Shown here piece after piece: positions 36,938 through 46,146 of a stretch of 64,000 bases of DNA. A program made the translations under genes and the position numbers. The notes beneath the pieces were generated by a model. That model did not search any database. It saw only the letters and a list, made by a program, of their open reading frames with translations, and was not told the DNA's origin. Each line of letters starts with the position of its first letter. The stretch's first letter is position 1. The DNA comes from Sorangiineae bacterium NIC37A_2 (GTDB lineage: Bacteria; Myxococcota_A; Polyangia; Polyangiales; Polyangiaceae): positions 62,001 through 126,000 of the forward strand of contig NASX01000006.1 of the NCBI GenBank assembly GCA_002085155.1. The letters run 5' to 3'.

Positions 36938-38347
36938 TCACCACCGCACCTTCCACATCCCGCCCCCCGTGCAGGAGCCACAGTGCTGCAGGCTTTTCCA
37001 TTCGTACTCCGCGCCAATGATCCGAGCGAGTCCCTTTTTCGCCTTGTCTGCCTTCTCGGTACTTTGCCAGGAGTTGTGTCCACAATCGCCAACACGGAGG
37101 AAAACATCATGAGAGGGGCTTGAGTAACGCTTCTTATAGAAACGTACCTCGCCGGGCTGGGGCAGCCTCTCGTCATCCTGCTCTGGAGCATCTGGCTCAA
37201 CCTCTGCGGTCTCATTAGCACTCGCCTTCGCCTGCCCCAGTTGGAAGATGAGTCCTTGCTTTTCGGACTCGAGGCGTTGGACCTCCACGCGCAGTCGCTC
37301 GATCTCTTCGTCGCGGGCCGACAGATCACGCCGGAGCTGGTCGTTGTCGGCCGCGTAGGAATCGGCAATGGCCCTGAACTCCTCGAGCGAGGTCGCTTTG
37401 GCTTTCGTTTCTTCGAGTATGGCAGCCTTGGCTTGCAATTCGGTCAGTTCTCGGCGCGCGTTCGCTCCTCGAATGTCATCTATCTCCTTCGGGCGGACCA
37501 CACTCGCAGCTGAGGCGCTCATGATCGTCCTCCGGAGCTGCCGCCGGATGCGTTCCAACGCGAGCCGCTCGTCTCCCTCAAGGCCATGAAGCCTCGTGGC
37601 CATCCAGAGGGGGTGTCGGTACGGCTCGTCTCGGCTTGAAAGCCGCGGCCAGTAGATGCGAACTGCGCCGTCGTAACAGGAGAAGGGCTTGCCGAGCCTA
37701 TCCGTGAGCGCCCATGACGCGTCCTCGTCAACTGCATAGACATTGGCGACGCCTGCAAGATCGCGTGCGAGCTTCTCGTCGAGCCCACGTAGAACGGGGT
37801 TCCCATTGACCCTCGAGACGACAACGAAAGGCACGGTGCGTTCGGGGGTCAGAATCTCAAGCGCGAGCGACTCGCCAGCGTCGAAGCCATCAACGTTTGA
37901 TAGCTCCCGCAGGCGAGAGGCGCCGTGGTACAACGGGCCGAGTTCATCGAGCAGATCACGGACGACCCCTGGACACTTCGGGTCGACATCGATACGCGTG
38001 ATGGCTGTCGAGACCGAACCAACCTCCATCGTGACAAATGCGACAACGCTCTTGTGTCCGACCGTCACCGACACGGTCGTTACGAACTTGCGCCCTTCCT
38101 TTGTCACTTCCACTAGTTCGTACATGCGCCACGACCGCTCGCCGTCGATCGCGTCGACCATTCGGTAGCTGGCGTCACTTCTGTCAACCGCAACATAGGT
38201 TCCGCGGCCATCGACCAAGGGCGCAGCCCCCTTGCTCGCCAGCCAGCGTTCGATCACGGCACGAATGCGCTCCCCTTCGGCCTTCCTGGCATCCGACCAC
38301 TGCAGGTGGTTTGTTCGTTCGAGAAGGTAGGCTGCGATTCTCTGCAT
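36938..38347 (-). CDS. Hypothetical coiled-coil protein with C-terminal Cys/His motif
   Basis: 469 aa; central heptad region; C-terminus HDVFLRVGDCGHNSWQSTEKADKAKKGLARIIGAEYEWKSLQHCGSCTGGGMWKVRW. Confidence 0.65.
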   Translation of the reverse strand: MQRIAAYLLERTNHLQWSDARKAEGERIRAVIERWLASKGAAPLVDGRGTYVAVDRSDASYRMVDAIDGERSWRMYELVEVTKEGRKFVTTVSVTVGHKSVVAFVTMEVGSVSTAITRIDVDPKCPGVVRDLLDELGPLYHGASRLRELSNVDGFDAGESLALEILTPERTVPFVVVSRVNGNPVLRGLDEKLARDLAGVANVYAVDEDASWALTDRLGKPFSCYDGAVRIYWPRLSSRDEPYRHPLWMATRLHGLEGDERLALERIRRQLRRTIMSASAASVVRPKEIDDIRGANARRELTELQAKAAILEETKAKATSLEEFRAIADSYAADNDQLRRDLSARDEEIERLRVEVQRLESEKQGLIFQLGQAKASANETAEVEPDAPEQDDERLPQPGEVRFYKKRYSSPSHDVFLRVGDCGHNSWQSTEKADKAKKGLARIIGAEYEWKSLQHCGSCTGGGMWKVRW

Positions 38348-38639
38348 AGGTCCTCTGCGGTTGGCCGACGGCCCCTGATCCTAATGGATCAGGCCTCCCC
38401 ATGTCCCCTCCGAACGCGGGTGCCGGCTTTGCCCCTGCGGAGGTCGACGCATGCCCGACACTGCCAAGCCGCGCGAGCCCGTGGGCCCCGCCCACGAGCA
38501 GGGGCCGCCGAGGGCTCGTCCGTGGCTTCGCTCTAGCGGAAGGGCGACGAGCCAGTGGTGTGGCCGCGCGACCTGAACGCGCCCTCCAGCGACAAGCCCG
38601 AGTGCGGCACCGACCCAGAGGGGCTGCGCGATGTCTGAC

Positions 38640-38953
38640 CGCCGCGAAGCCGCCATCACCATGCGCGCCGTGTCCTCGCCGCGAGCGCCGGTCTGCGCAC
38701 CGAGTCCGCGGAGGTCGAGGAGACCATCTGGGGCTCGCTCGGCCCCTCCGACCGCTTCGCCCGCTACGCCTTCAACGTCGAGGTGGCGCGCATCCTCACG
38801 GCGCGCGAACGCCAACAGCTCCGCGCGATCGTCGAGTACCTGAAGCCCGCGCACACGCACTTCGTGGATCTCGTCGAGCCGCTGCCGCCGGTGCTGCCGA
38901 ACCACTGGGAGTTGGGCCTCAGCGACCTGGGGGAGACCACGGACCTACACTGA
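38640..38953 (+). pseudogene. Phage/contractile-injection tail protein fragment (TIGR02242-like C-terminus)
   Basis: Reading frame ...EETIWGSLGPSDRFARYAFNVEVARILTARERQQLRAIVEYLKPAHTHFVDLVEPLPPVLPNHWELGLSDLGETTDLH*. Confidence 0.55.
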
Positions 38954-39379
38954 CTTCTTCACGGCTTCGCGCAGCCTGGTACAGGCCGCGTGGAACTCAT
39001 CGATGATGTGCTCCGCGTCCAGGAGAGCCGCCTTCACCGCCGGATCCATCGCGGGATCGTGAGCTGGATGCTGGGTCACCCACGCTTCGATCCGCTCGAT
39101 CCGTCTTCGGCGTTCTACGTCATCCGGGCATTTTTCCTGGAGGAACGCGCGCCAGGGTTGATCTCGCTTCTCGTCGCCGTTGCACCGCGCGCACGCCAAG
39201 ACACGGTTCATCGGCCCATTTCCGCCACCGCTCTCGAGGTGATCGAGGTGACCCGTTCTGCTCGCACGGTCGATGTGAACAGCGCAGTAGGCGCAGCTCG
39301 CGTCGAAGTGCCTCCAGAGGGCGTCCTCCAAGGCAGGCGTCAGGCAGGGGTCGACGATCTCCGAGAGCGTCCGGCGCAT
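38945..39379 (-). CDS. HNH endonuclease-like protein
   Basis: CAYCAVHIDRASRTGHLDHLESGGGNGPMNRVLACARCNGDEKRDQPWRAFL. Confidence 0.8.
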   Translation of the reverse strand: MRRTLSEIVDPCLTPALEDALWRHFDASCAYCAVHIDRASRTGHLDHLESGGGNGPMNRVLACARCNGDEKRDQPWRAFLQEKCPDDVERRRRIERIEAWVTQHPAHDPAMDPAVKAALLDAEHIIDEFHAACTRLREAVKKSV

Positions 39380-39526
39380 GATGTTCTTCGCCTGAGAGAC
39401 AGTGGGCACTGGGTCCTCGTGAGCTGGGCGGTCGCCACCATCTAACGCCCATCCGCTTGTCCCCGCCAGCCGCTGCTGCCGGCTTTGCCTCCCTGGAGAG
39501 CCACGTGGGCGCTCCGAGGCAAGGAC

Positions 39527-41431
39527 ATGGCCGATCGCGTCGACTTCTACTTCCGCCAGCGCGTCACCGAGGCCGAGCTCGACCTCGCGTTCGCCTTGCT
39601 CGAGAAGGCCGACCGGGACCTCGCCGCCGATCTGAACATCTACGGCATCGTCTCCGGTGCCGTTCCGGCGCCGCACTCGCCGGTCCCCGACCTGACCGTG
39701 GACCTCACGGCTCCGGCGCGGGCCTACGACAACCTCGGTCAGCGCATGTTCTTCGGGACCGGGCAGACCGTCGACTGCGCCGTCGACCTCGTGGGCATCC
39801 CGACCGACGTGGCCACGGTCGGCAACGAGCGCTGGCTCGGCATCTTCCTTCGCTTCAAGCGCCAGCTCTCCGACCCGCGCACGGACGGCAACTCGCAGCA
39901 GGTGTTCTTCCGGCGTGACGAGTCGTTCGAGCTCGTCGTGCGCCAGGCGCCCGAGGGCGCCATCGGCGTCGCGCCGAAGCCCGCGCTCCAGGCGGACGAG
40001 CTGCTCCTCTGCGACGTGCGCCGCCGCCCGGGGCAGACGCAGATCCTCGTCGCCGACCTCGACACCTCGCGCCGGCAGGCGTTCATCTTCGCGCAAGGCA
40101 CCTCGGTGGCCGTGACCACCGGGACGTGGAGCATCCTCCAGCCGCTCGCCGCGACCGTGCAGGCGGCGTTCGATGAGGCAGACGCCGAGCTGCGCGACCA
40201 CTTCACCGCCGTCGCCCGGCGCCACGCCGCGACCGCCATCGACTACGCGCCGCACGGGTTCGTGGGCGCGGGCAACGTGCAGGCCGCCGTCGACGAGCTG
40301 ATCGACGACCTCGCGACCGGAGCGGTGGGCAGCTCCGGTGCCTCGCGCGTCGGCGTGGATGCGGCGGCGGGCGCGCCGAACGCGCTCCCTGCGGGCTCCG
40401 TCAAGAGCCAGCTCGCGCAGCTCCTCGGCTTCCTGAACACGCACGTGAGCGCGCCGACCGGTGCGCACAACGCGGCGGCCATCGCGGCGACGCCGCACAA
40501 CAACGTCGCCGGTACGAACGTCCAGGCGCAGCTCCAGGAGATCGTGACGGACCTCGTTGCGACCGGAGCAGCATCGCCGGGCGCGGGGCTCGTCGGCGTC
40601 GACGCCATCGCGGGCGCACCCACGGCCATCGGCGCGGGCACGGTGCGCGCCGCCCTCGTGACCCTGCTCGGCGGGCTCAACGGCCACGTGAACCAGGCGA
40701 GCGGCGCGCACGCCGCGTCGGCTGTCTCGGTCGCCGATTCCGGCAACAACCTCAACGCCGCGAACGTCGAGGCCGCACTCGCCGAGATCCTCGACGCCGT
40801 CGAGGGCGACCACTTCCGAGGCAACGAGGCGAACGCCGGCCAGCATCGCGCGATCCGCCAGCCGCCGCTCGGAGGCACGAAGGCGCTCATCCTCGACTCG
40901 AACGCCTCCGGCGCAGCGGCGACGCACCTCCGCATCTACGCGGACGGATCCTCGGTCTGGTTCACGCTGAACGCGTCCTGGGACGGCGCGCAGTGGGTGC
41001 GCGACTCGGGCGGTACCTTCTGCGGCGCGTTCCGCTTCGCGCGCAACGAGATCGAGTTCCTCCACGAGGACTCGTTCGCAGCGACGTTCATGACCTGGAC
41101 GCGCACGTGGCGGCTCCCGATGAGCAGCACCGTCAACTCCGCGTTCGAGCTGACGGGGACGGTGCGTGAGGTCGGCCGCGTCGGAATGGAGTGGTCCAAC
41201 GCCGACAGCGCCACGCGCACGCTCGCTGGTGGCGGCTCGGTGACGTTCCGCAACCGGTTCCCAGCGACGCCGTCGTCGATCACGTTCAGCGCGCTGAACA
41301 CGAGCAGCGGTTTCTCAGGGAGCCCCTCGTCGTACTTCGCCGACCGCGATGGGTTCGGCGTCTTCAGCTACCAGACCATGGCGAGCCTCTCCACGGTCTG
41401 GTGGTTCGGCACGTACACCGCGATCGCGTGA
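39527..41431 (+). CDS. Phage/tailocin-like fibre protein with internal repeats
   Basis: MADRVDFYFRQRVTEAELDLAF...; repeats APHGFVGAGNVQAAVDELIDDLATGAVGSSGASRVGVDAAAGAPNALPAGSVKSQLAQLLGFLNTHVSAPTGAHNA / TPHNNVAGTNVQAQLQEIVTDLVATGAASPGAGLVGVDAIAGAPTAIGAGTVRAALVTLLGGLNGHVNQASGAHAA. Confidence 0.65.
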   Translation: MADRVDFYFRQRVTEAELDLAFALLEKADRDLAADLNIYGIVSGAVPAPHSPVPDLTVDLTAPARAYDNLGQRMFFGTGQTVDCAVDLVGIPTDVATVGNERWLGIFLRFKRQLSDPRTDGNSQQVFFRRDESFELVVRQAPEGAIGVAPKPALQADELLLCDVRRRPGQTQILVADLDTSRRQAFIFAQGTSVAVTTGTWSILQPLAATVQAAFDEADAELRDHFTAVARRHAATAIDYAPHGFVGAGNVQAAVDELIDDLATGAVGSSGASRVGVDAAAGAPNALPAGSVKSQLAQLLGFLNTHVSAPTGAHNAAAIAATPHNNVAGTNVQAQLQEIVTDLVATGAASPGAGLVGVDAIAGAPTAIGAGTVRAALVTLLGGLNGHVNQASGAHAASAVSVADSGNNLNAANVEAALAEILDAVEGDHFRGNEANAGQHRAIRQPPLGGTKALILDSNASGAAATHLRIYADGSSVWFTLNASWDGAQWVRDSGGTFCGAFRFARNEIEFLHEDSFAATFMTWTRTWRLPMSSTVNSAFELTGTVREVGRVGMEWSNADSATRTLAGGGSVTFRNRFPATPSSITFSALNTSSGFSGSPSSYFADRDGFGVFSYQTMASLSTVWWFGTYTAIA

Positions 41432-41440
41432 GGAGCACCG

Positions 41441-41866
41441 ATGGCCATCCAGGAGATCACCGACGTCGAGATCGTCCAGCGCTGCGCGGGCTGTGATCGC
41501 GAGAACCGAGTCGCGCTCGCGAACCTCGCGGTGGGCGTCGAGCACGCCGAGCAGGTCGAGGACGGTGTGGTCCCGCTGCCCGAGTGCCCAACGTGTCGCT
41601 CGCGGGAGTTCCTGGTGCGCTCGCCTGCGAGCGAGCAGGCGCACCCGTCACAGGGCAGCTCCGGGCACCTCCACCGGCTCATGGTCGACGAGCTGCACTC
41701 GCAGCTCGTGAAGAAGGGCCGCGTCGTCGAACGCCTCGTGGGCAAGGTCGAGCAGATCGTCACCAAGCCCATCGCCACCGAGGTCAGGGCCCGCTTCTTC
41801 GACAAGGGACTGAAGCTGCCGGTGCGTGCCGTCGAGGAACTCCAGGGCAAGGAGCCTGGCCAGTGA
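41441..41866 (+). CDS. Hypothetical zinc-ribbon protein of the phage-like module
   Basis: CAGCDRENRV...CPTCRSREFLV. Confidence 0.6.
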   Translation: MAIQEITDVEIVQRCAGCDRENRVALANLAVGVEHAEQVEDGVVPLPECPTCRSREFLVRSPASEQAHPSQGSSGHLHRLMVDELHSQLVKKGRVVERLVGKVEQIVTKPIATEVRARFFDKGLKLPVRAVEELQGKEPGQ

Positions 41867-42600
41867 GCGGCGGCTTCATCGTCGGCGGCAAGGCCACGTG
41901 CCCGGTCGAGGGACTCTCGATCCGCACGTTCGCCGACGACGGCGTCCATCGCTTCCCCTCGAAGGGCAAGCGAGCTCGCGCGGTCGAGCTCGTCATCCAC
42001 GAGACCGTCACGCGCAGCGTCGACTCGACCATCGCGGTCTTGAAGAAGCGCGGGCTCAGCGTCCACCTCGTGATGGACGCTGACGGAGCGCTCACGCAGC
42101 ACGGCGATCTCGCGACGGACATCCTGTGGCACGCGAGCCAGCACAACGGCGCGTCGTTCGGCGTCGAGGTCGTGAACCCGTACTACCCGAGCTACCTGAA
42201 GCCGGGCCTGCCGTGGTCGCGCGTCATCAAGGCCCCATGGGCGCACAAGGGCGAGTACGTGCTGCCGACGCCCGCCCAGGCTGAGGCCGTCGCCGCACTC
42301 GTGCGGTGGGCGACGAGCGCGCCCGCGCCCGGCATCGCCGTGCCGCGCGTGTGGCCGGGGCTCCGCGACGGACGCTTCGCGCTCGGCCTCGTGGACGCGG
42401 CCGCGAAGGCGCCGCTGCCGGGTGTGCTTGCGCACCAGTACTTCGGGCACGCCGACGGCTCGATGCTCGTCCTCTACGCGTGGCTGCCCATCGAGGCCGG
42501 GCTCGCACCGGACATCGCGTTCGAGGAAGCGGTGAAGCGCGCGACCGGTGTGCGCCGCGCTGACGTCCGAGACCTGCTGCCCACGCCCGCCGTGGCCTGA
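41863..42600 (+). CDS. N-acetylmuramoyl-L-alanine amidase-like endolysin
   Basis: GTG start overlapping previous stop; VELVIHETVTRSVDSTIAVLKKRGLSVHLVMDADGALTQHGDLATDILWHASQHNGASFGVEVVNPYYP. Confidence 0.75.
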   Translation: MSGGFIVGGKATCPVEGLSIRTFADDGVHRFPSKGKRARAVELVIHETVTRSVDSTIAVLKKRGLSVHLVMDADGALTQHGDLATDILWHASQHNGASFGVEVVNPYYPSYLKPGLPWSRVIKAPWAHKGEYVLPTPAQAEAVAALVRWATSAPAPGIAVPRVWPGLRDGRFALGLVDAAAKAPLPGVLAHQYFGHADGSMLVLYAWLPIEAGLAPDIAFEEAVKRATGVRRADVRDLLPTPAVA

Positions 42601-42615
42601 CCCGAGGAGAACGAG

Positions 42616-42852
42616 ATGCAGGACTTCACCAGCGTTGCGACGTGGCTTCAGGCGACCGGGCCCTACGGGCTCGTCGCCGTCTTGGCGTGGGCATTCTGGA
42701 GGGTGAACGAGAAGAAGGACGCCCAGCTCCGCGAGCTGTTCGACAAGGTGGCCGAGATGGGCCGCGCGCAAACGGAGGCCGTGACCAAGGTCGAGGCCGC
42801 ACTCGTCGCGCTCAAGGACGCCATCGAGGACATGCACGACAAGGCGGCGTGA
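42616..42852 (+). CDS. Small holin-like membrane protein
   Basis: 78 aa; one TM segment GPYGLVAVLAWAFWRV then charged helix; directly follows amidase. Confidence 0.55.
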   Translation: MQDFTSVATWLQATGPYGLVAVLAWAFWRVNEKKDAQLRELFDKVAEMGRAQTEAVTKVEAALVALKDAIEDMHDKAA

Positions 42853-42922
42853 GGACCACGCGCGGAGTTCTCGCGAGGTAACGCGGGCTTCCGCGCGCCA
42901 GCACGATTTCTCGCTTCTTCGC

Positions 42923-42954
42923 CTTGGAAGGTCGCCAGAAGGAAGCCTGTATGT
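42923..42954 (+). repeat. 32-bp conserved upstream element, copy 1
   Basis: CCTTGGAAGGTCGCCAGAAGGAAGCCTGTATG. Confidence 0.7.
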
Positions 42955-43069
42955 CGTCGCGCCTCGAACTGCACGGAGTCCACGCAGTGGACGAAGTGCA
43001 GTGAGAGCCACGGAGCGCAGCGAAGTGAACGGGGCGCACCGCACGGACCACCCCGACGGAGACGACGAC

Positions 43070-43345
43070 ATGAAGGTGAGCGAGCTGATCGAGTTGCTGG
43101 AGGAGCAGGACCCGGACGCCGAGGTCCTCGTGATGTCCCAGCCCAACTGGCCGTTCGAGCTGAGCCTCGCAGGCGTGACGACGCGCGAGGAGATGCTCCG
43201 CGCCGATCGCGACGAGGACGGCGATGGCGACGAAGACGAGGAGTCCCGCCTCGAGCGCGGCACCGCCAAGAACGACGTCTTCCTCGTCGAGGGGGAACAG
43301 CTCCGCTACGGCTCGAAGACCGCGTGGAGCGTGGCCACGCGTTGA
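43070..43345 (+). CDS. Small acidic hypothetical protein
   Basis: MKVSELIELLEEQDPDAEVLVMSQPNWPFELSLAGV. Confidence 0.65.
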   Translation: MKVSELIELLEEQDPDAEVLVMSQPNWPFELSLAGVTTREEMLRADRDEDGDGDEDEESRLERGTAKNDVFLVEGEQLRYGSKTAWSVATR

Positions 43346-43388
43346 GCGCGAACGCGGTTCCGAGCGAGGTCGATTCTTCACGGAATGA

Positions 43389-43420
43389 CCTTGCTGGGAG
43401 CGCGAACGGAAGCCTGTATG
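43389..43420 (+). repeat. 32-bp conserved upstream element, copy 2
   Basis: CCTTGCTGGGAGCGCGAACGGAAGCCTGTATG. Confidence 0.8.
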
Positions 43421-43447
43421 GCGAAGCGAGCAACGCGGAGGACCACG

Positions 43448-43660
43448 ATGCAGACCACGAACAAGAGGCGCACCGGCAGGAAGGAGCCGACGGTCGACGA
43501 GCTGCTCGCCGCCATCGCGAAGGCGACGCTCCACATCGACACGCTCGAGACACGCAAGAGCGACTCGCTCGACTTCCACGACGTCGCGGTTTGGTCGGTC
43601 AAGGCCGCGCTCGAGGCCGCGTATCGCGCGGGGCTCGCCGCCGCCAAGGAGGAGCGATGA
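43448..43660 (+). CDS. Small hypothetical protein
   Basis: [74 protein letters not shown] overlap with next ORF. Confidence 0.6.
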   Translation: MQTTNKRRTGRKEPTVDELLAAIAKATLHIDTLETRKSDSLDFHDVAVWSVKAALEAAYRAGLAAAKEER

Positions 43661-43947
43661 AGACGCTCGGCACCACGACGACCTACGACGGCACCGAGCA
43701 CGCCTACCTGCGCGGCCACAAGGTGCGCATCGTCGCTGTGCTGAAGAACGCGCTGCGCGCCGACTACGACCCGGACCGGGACGGGCAGTACATCCGCGAC
43801 GAGGAAGACCTCGAGCGCGCGGGCGGCGTGACCGCCGACGACCGCGTCGAGGTGCAGCCCTGGCTCGCAGCAGAGGGACGCTTCAGCTTCGTGTCGAGCG
43901 ACCCGCGCGCCATCGACCTCGCGTGCTTCGCGAGCCTCAAGCGCTGA
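43657..43947 (+). CDS. Small hypothetical protein
   Basis: [57 protein letters not shown]. Confidence 0.6.
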   Translation: MKTLGTTTTYDGTEHAYLRGHKVRIVAVLKNALRADYDPDRDGQYIRDEEDLERAGGVTADDRVEVQPWLAAEGRFSFVSSDPRAIDLACFASLKR

Positions 43948-44055
43948 CGACCTGAACGACGACGCGCTCCATCACGGAGCGCAAGCCCACCACGCGAGCC
44001 ACGGGCGCGCGCGTGAAGGGCGACGTGTCCCCAGCGCCCGACGAGGAGAGCAGTC

Positions 44056-44700
<645 letters not shown>

Positions 44701-44817
44701 ACGCGGCGGAATCGGCGGGGCGTCGGCAGGCCTACAACCGCCTCCGACGCCCCATGTCCGCGGAATCTCGTGGCTATTCCAAGCTCCTGAAAACGCATGT
44801 GAAATCAACGTGTTCGG

Positions 44818-44849
44818 CCTTGCTAGGGGCGCAAACGGAAACCTGTATG
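44818..44849 (+). repeat. 32-bp conserved upstream element, copy 3
   Basis: CCTTGCTAGGGGCGCAAACGGAAACCTGTATG. Confidence 0.8.
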
Positions 44850-44895
44850 TCCTCACGCGACGGGCACTTCGCACGACGCGCCACCGAGGACGACG

Positions 44896-45195
44896 ATGAG
44901 CACGACGACGAAGAGCACGCAGGCGACGAAGACGGTGAGCCAGGGCGAGAGCCGCTACGGAACGCCCGAGCCGCAGATCGCGCTCCGCTTCCCCAAGGGC
45001 ACCAGCTACCGCGTCGTGAAGGCCGCGCTGCACAAGCTGGCCGCCGAGATCGAGTTGGCCACGCCCGCGAGCGAGCGCTGGTGCGTGAACACCGAGGACT
45101 TCAACGAGAGCGGGCGCGTGTACCTCGAGCTCGCCGACGCGACGCCCGCCGAGGCCGCGCGGGGGATGGCGCTCATCACGAAGCTGGTGGGGTGA
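44896..45195 (+). CDS. Small conserved hypothetical protein, paralogue of 16106-16378
   Basis: TKTVSQGESRYGTPEPQIALRFPKGTSYRVVKAALHKLAAEIELATPASERWCVNTEDFNESGRVYLELADATPAEAARGMAL. Confidence 0.8.
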   Translation: MSTTTKSTQATKTVSQGESRYGTPEPQIALRFPKGTSYRVVKAALHKLAAEIELATPASERWCVNTEDFNESGRVYLELADATPAEAARGMALITKLVG

Positions 45196-45317
45196 GCGGC
45201 TCGGCACCCCGACGCAAAATAGCCGCTTTTGGAAAAAAGCGGCCGTTGCCCGCCCAGAAGTAGGACCAACTGCGACACCGTTGACGGACGGTTCCAAGGT
45301 TGCTAGTTTTCGAACTC

Positions 45318-45725
45318 GTGGAAACGAAGTCCGCCGACCGCGCTCGCCTGCCGTCCGACACCTCGGTCGAGGCAGACACGTGCGGCGTGGAGTTCGTGAA
45401 CGAGGAGAACGTCGCCCACGTTCTGGCCGCGATGCCCGACGAGGACACGCTCGATCGCACCGCGTCCGAGTTCAGCCTGCTCGCTGACCCCACGCGCTTG
45501 CGCATCCTCTACGCGCTCTCGTTCCACGAGCTTTGCGTCTGCGATCTCGCGCGTGTGCTCGGCCGGTCGATGCCCGCGACGTCGCAGCAGCTCCAGCGGC
45601 TGCGGCGCGAGGGCGTCGTGAAGTGCCGGATGCAGGGCAAGCTCGCGTACTACCGCCTCGAGAGCCCGACGCTCGAGCGCGCCGTCTGCGAGGCCTTCGC
45701 GCGGCACCAGGAGCGATCGCGATGA
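45318..45725 (+). CDS. ArsR/SmtB (CadC/CmtR-like) metal-responsive repressor
   Basis: FSLLADPTRLRILYALSFHELCVCDLARVLGRSMPATSQQLQRLRREGVVKCRMQGKLAYYRL. Confidence 0.9.
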   Translation: METKSADRARLPSDTSVEADTCGVEFVNEENVAHVLAAMPDEDTLDRTASEFSLLADPTRLRILYALSFHELCVCDLARVLGRSMPATSQQLQRLRREGVVKCRMQGKLAYYRLESPTLERAVCEAFARHQERSR

Positions 45726-46072
45726 CGAGGCGCGTGCGACGCCGATCGGTCTCGCGTTCGTGGTTCGCGATCATCATCGCGGCCTTCGTCGCGCTCGTCG
45801 CGAGTGGGCTCCCCGAGTTGGCCGTGGAACTCGTGACCGGCGAACCCGTCGCGTGTTCGGTGGATTGCGACGGTTCGGATGGGCAAAAGCACTGCCCGCC
45901 GAACTGCTCCCACGGGCTATGCGCCAAGCTCGCTCCGTCCGTGCCGGCGCCGCTTGCGATGGTGCACGCGACGGCGCCGCCCGCGCTCTGCGGAGCGCCG
46001 GCCTCGCCCCCCGTCGACGCCTGCCATTCGCGCGATAGCGCCAACGAGGTCTTTCACCCTCCGCGAGCCTGA
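45722..46072 (+). CDS. Small Cys-rich membrane/secreted protein of the metal-resistance operon
   Basis: TM segment WFAIIIAAFVALVASGL; CSVDCDGSDGQKHCPPNCSHGLCAKL. Confidence 0.6.
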   Translation: MTRRVRRRSVSRSWFAIIIAAFVALVASGLPELAVELVTGEPVACSVDCDGSDGQKHCPPNCSHGLCAKLAPSVPAPLAMVHATAPPALCGAPASPPVDACHSRDSANEVFHPPRA

Positions 46073-46146
46073 ACCCGCCCGAACCAACCGTGCGTGTTCC
46101 AGAGGCTTGTTGGCGTCGCGCAGGCGACGCGGAGGAGTGATGTGTC

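Noticed and set aside
38945-41065. 706-aa minus-strand ORF covering the fibre gene
   Set aside because: Mostly antisense to the well-supported + strand fibre ORF with high-GC Arg/Glu/Val-rich shadow composition; only the C-terminal 144 aa (38945-39379, HNH) look real.
41368-43269. 633-aa minus-strand ORF across amidase, holin and small genes
   Set aside because: Antisense to several + strand genes with start/stop overlaps; low-complexity composition.
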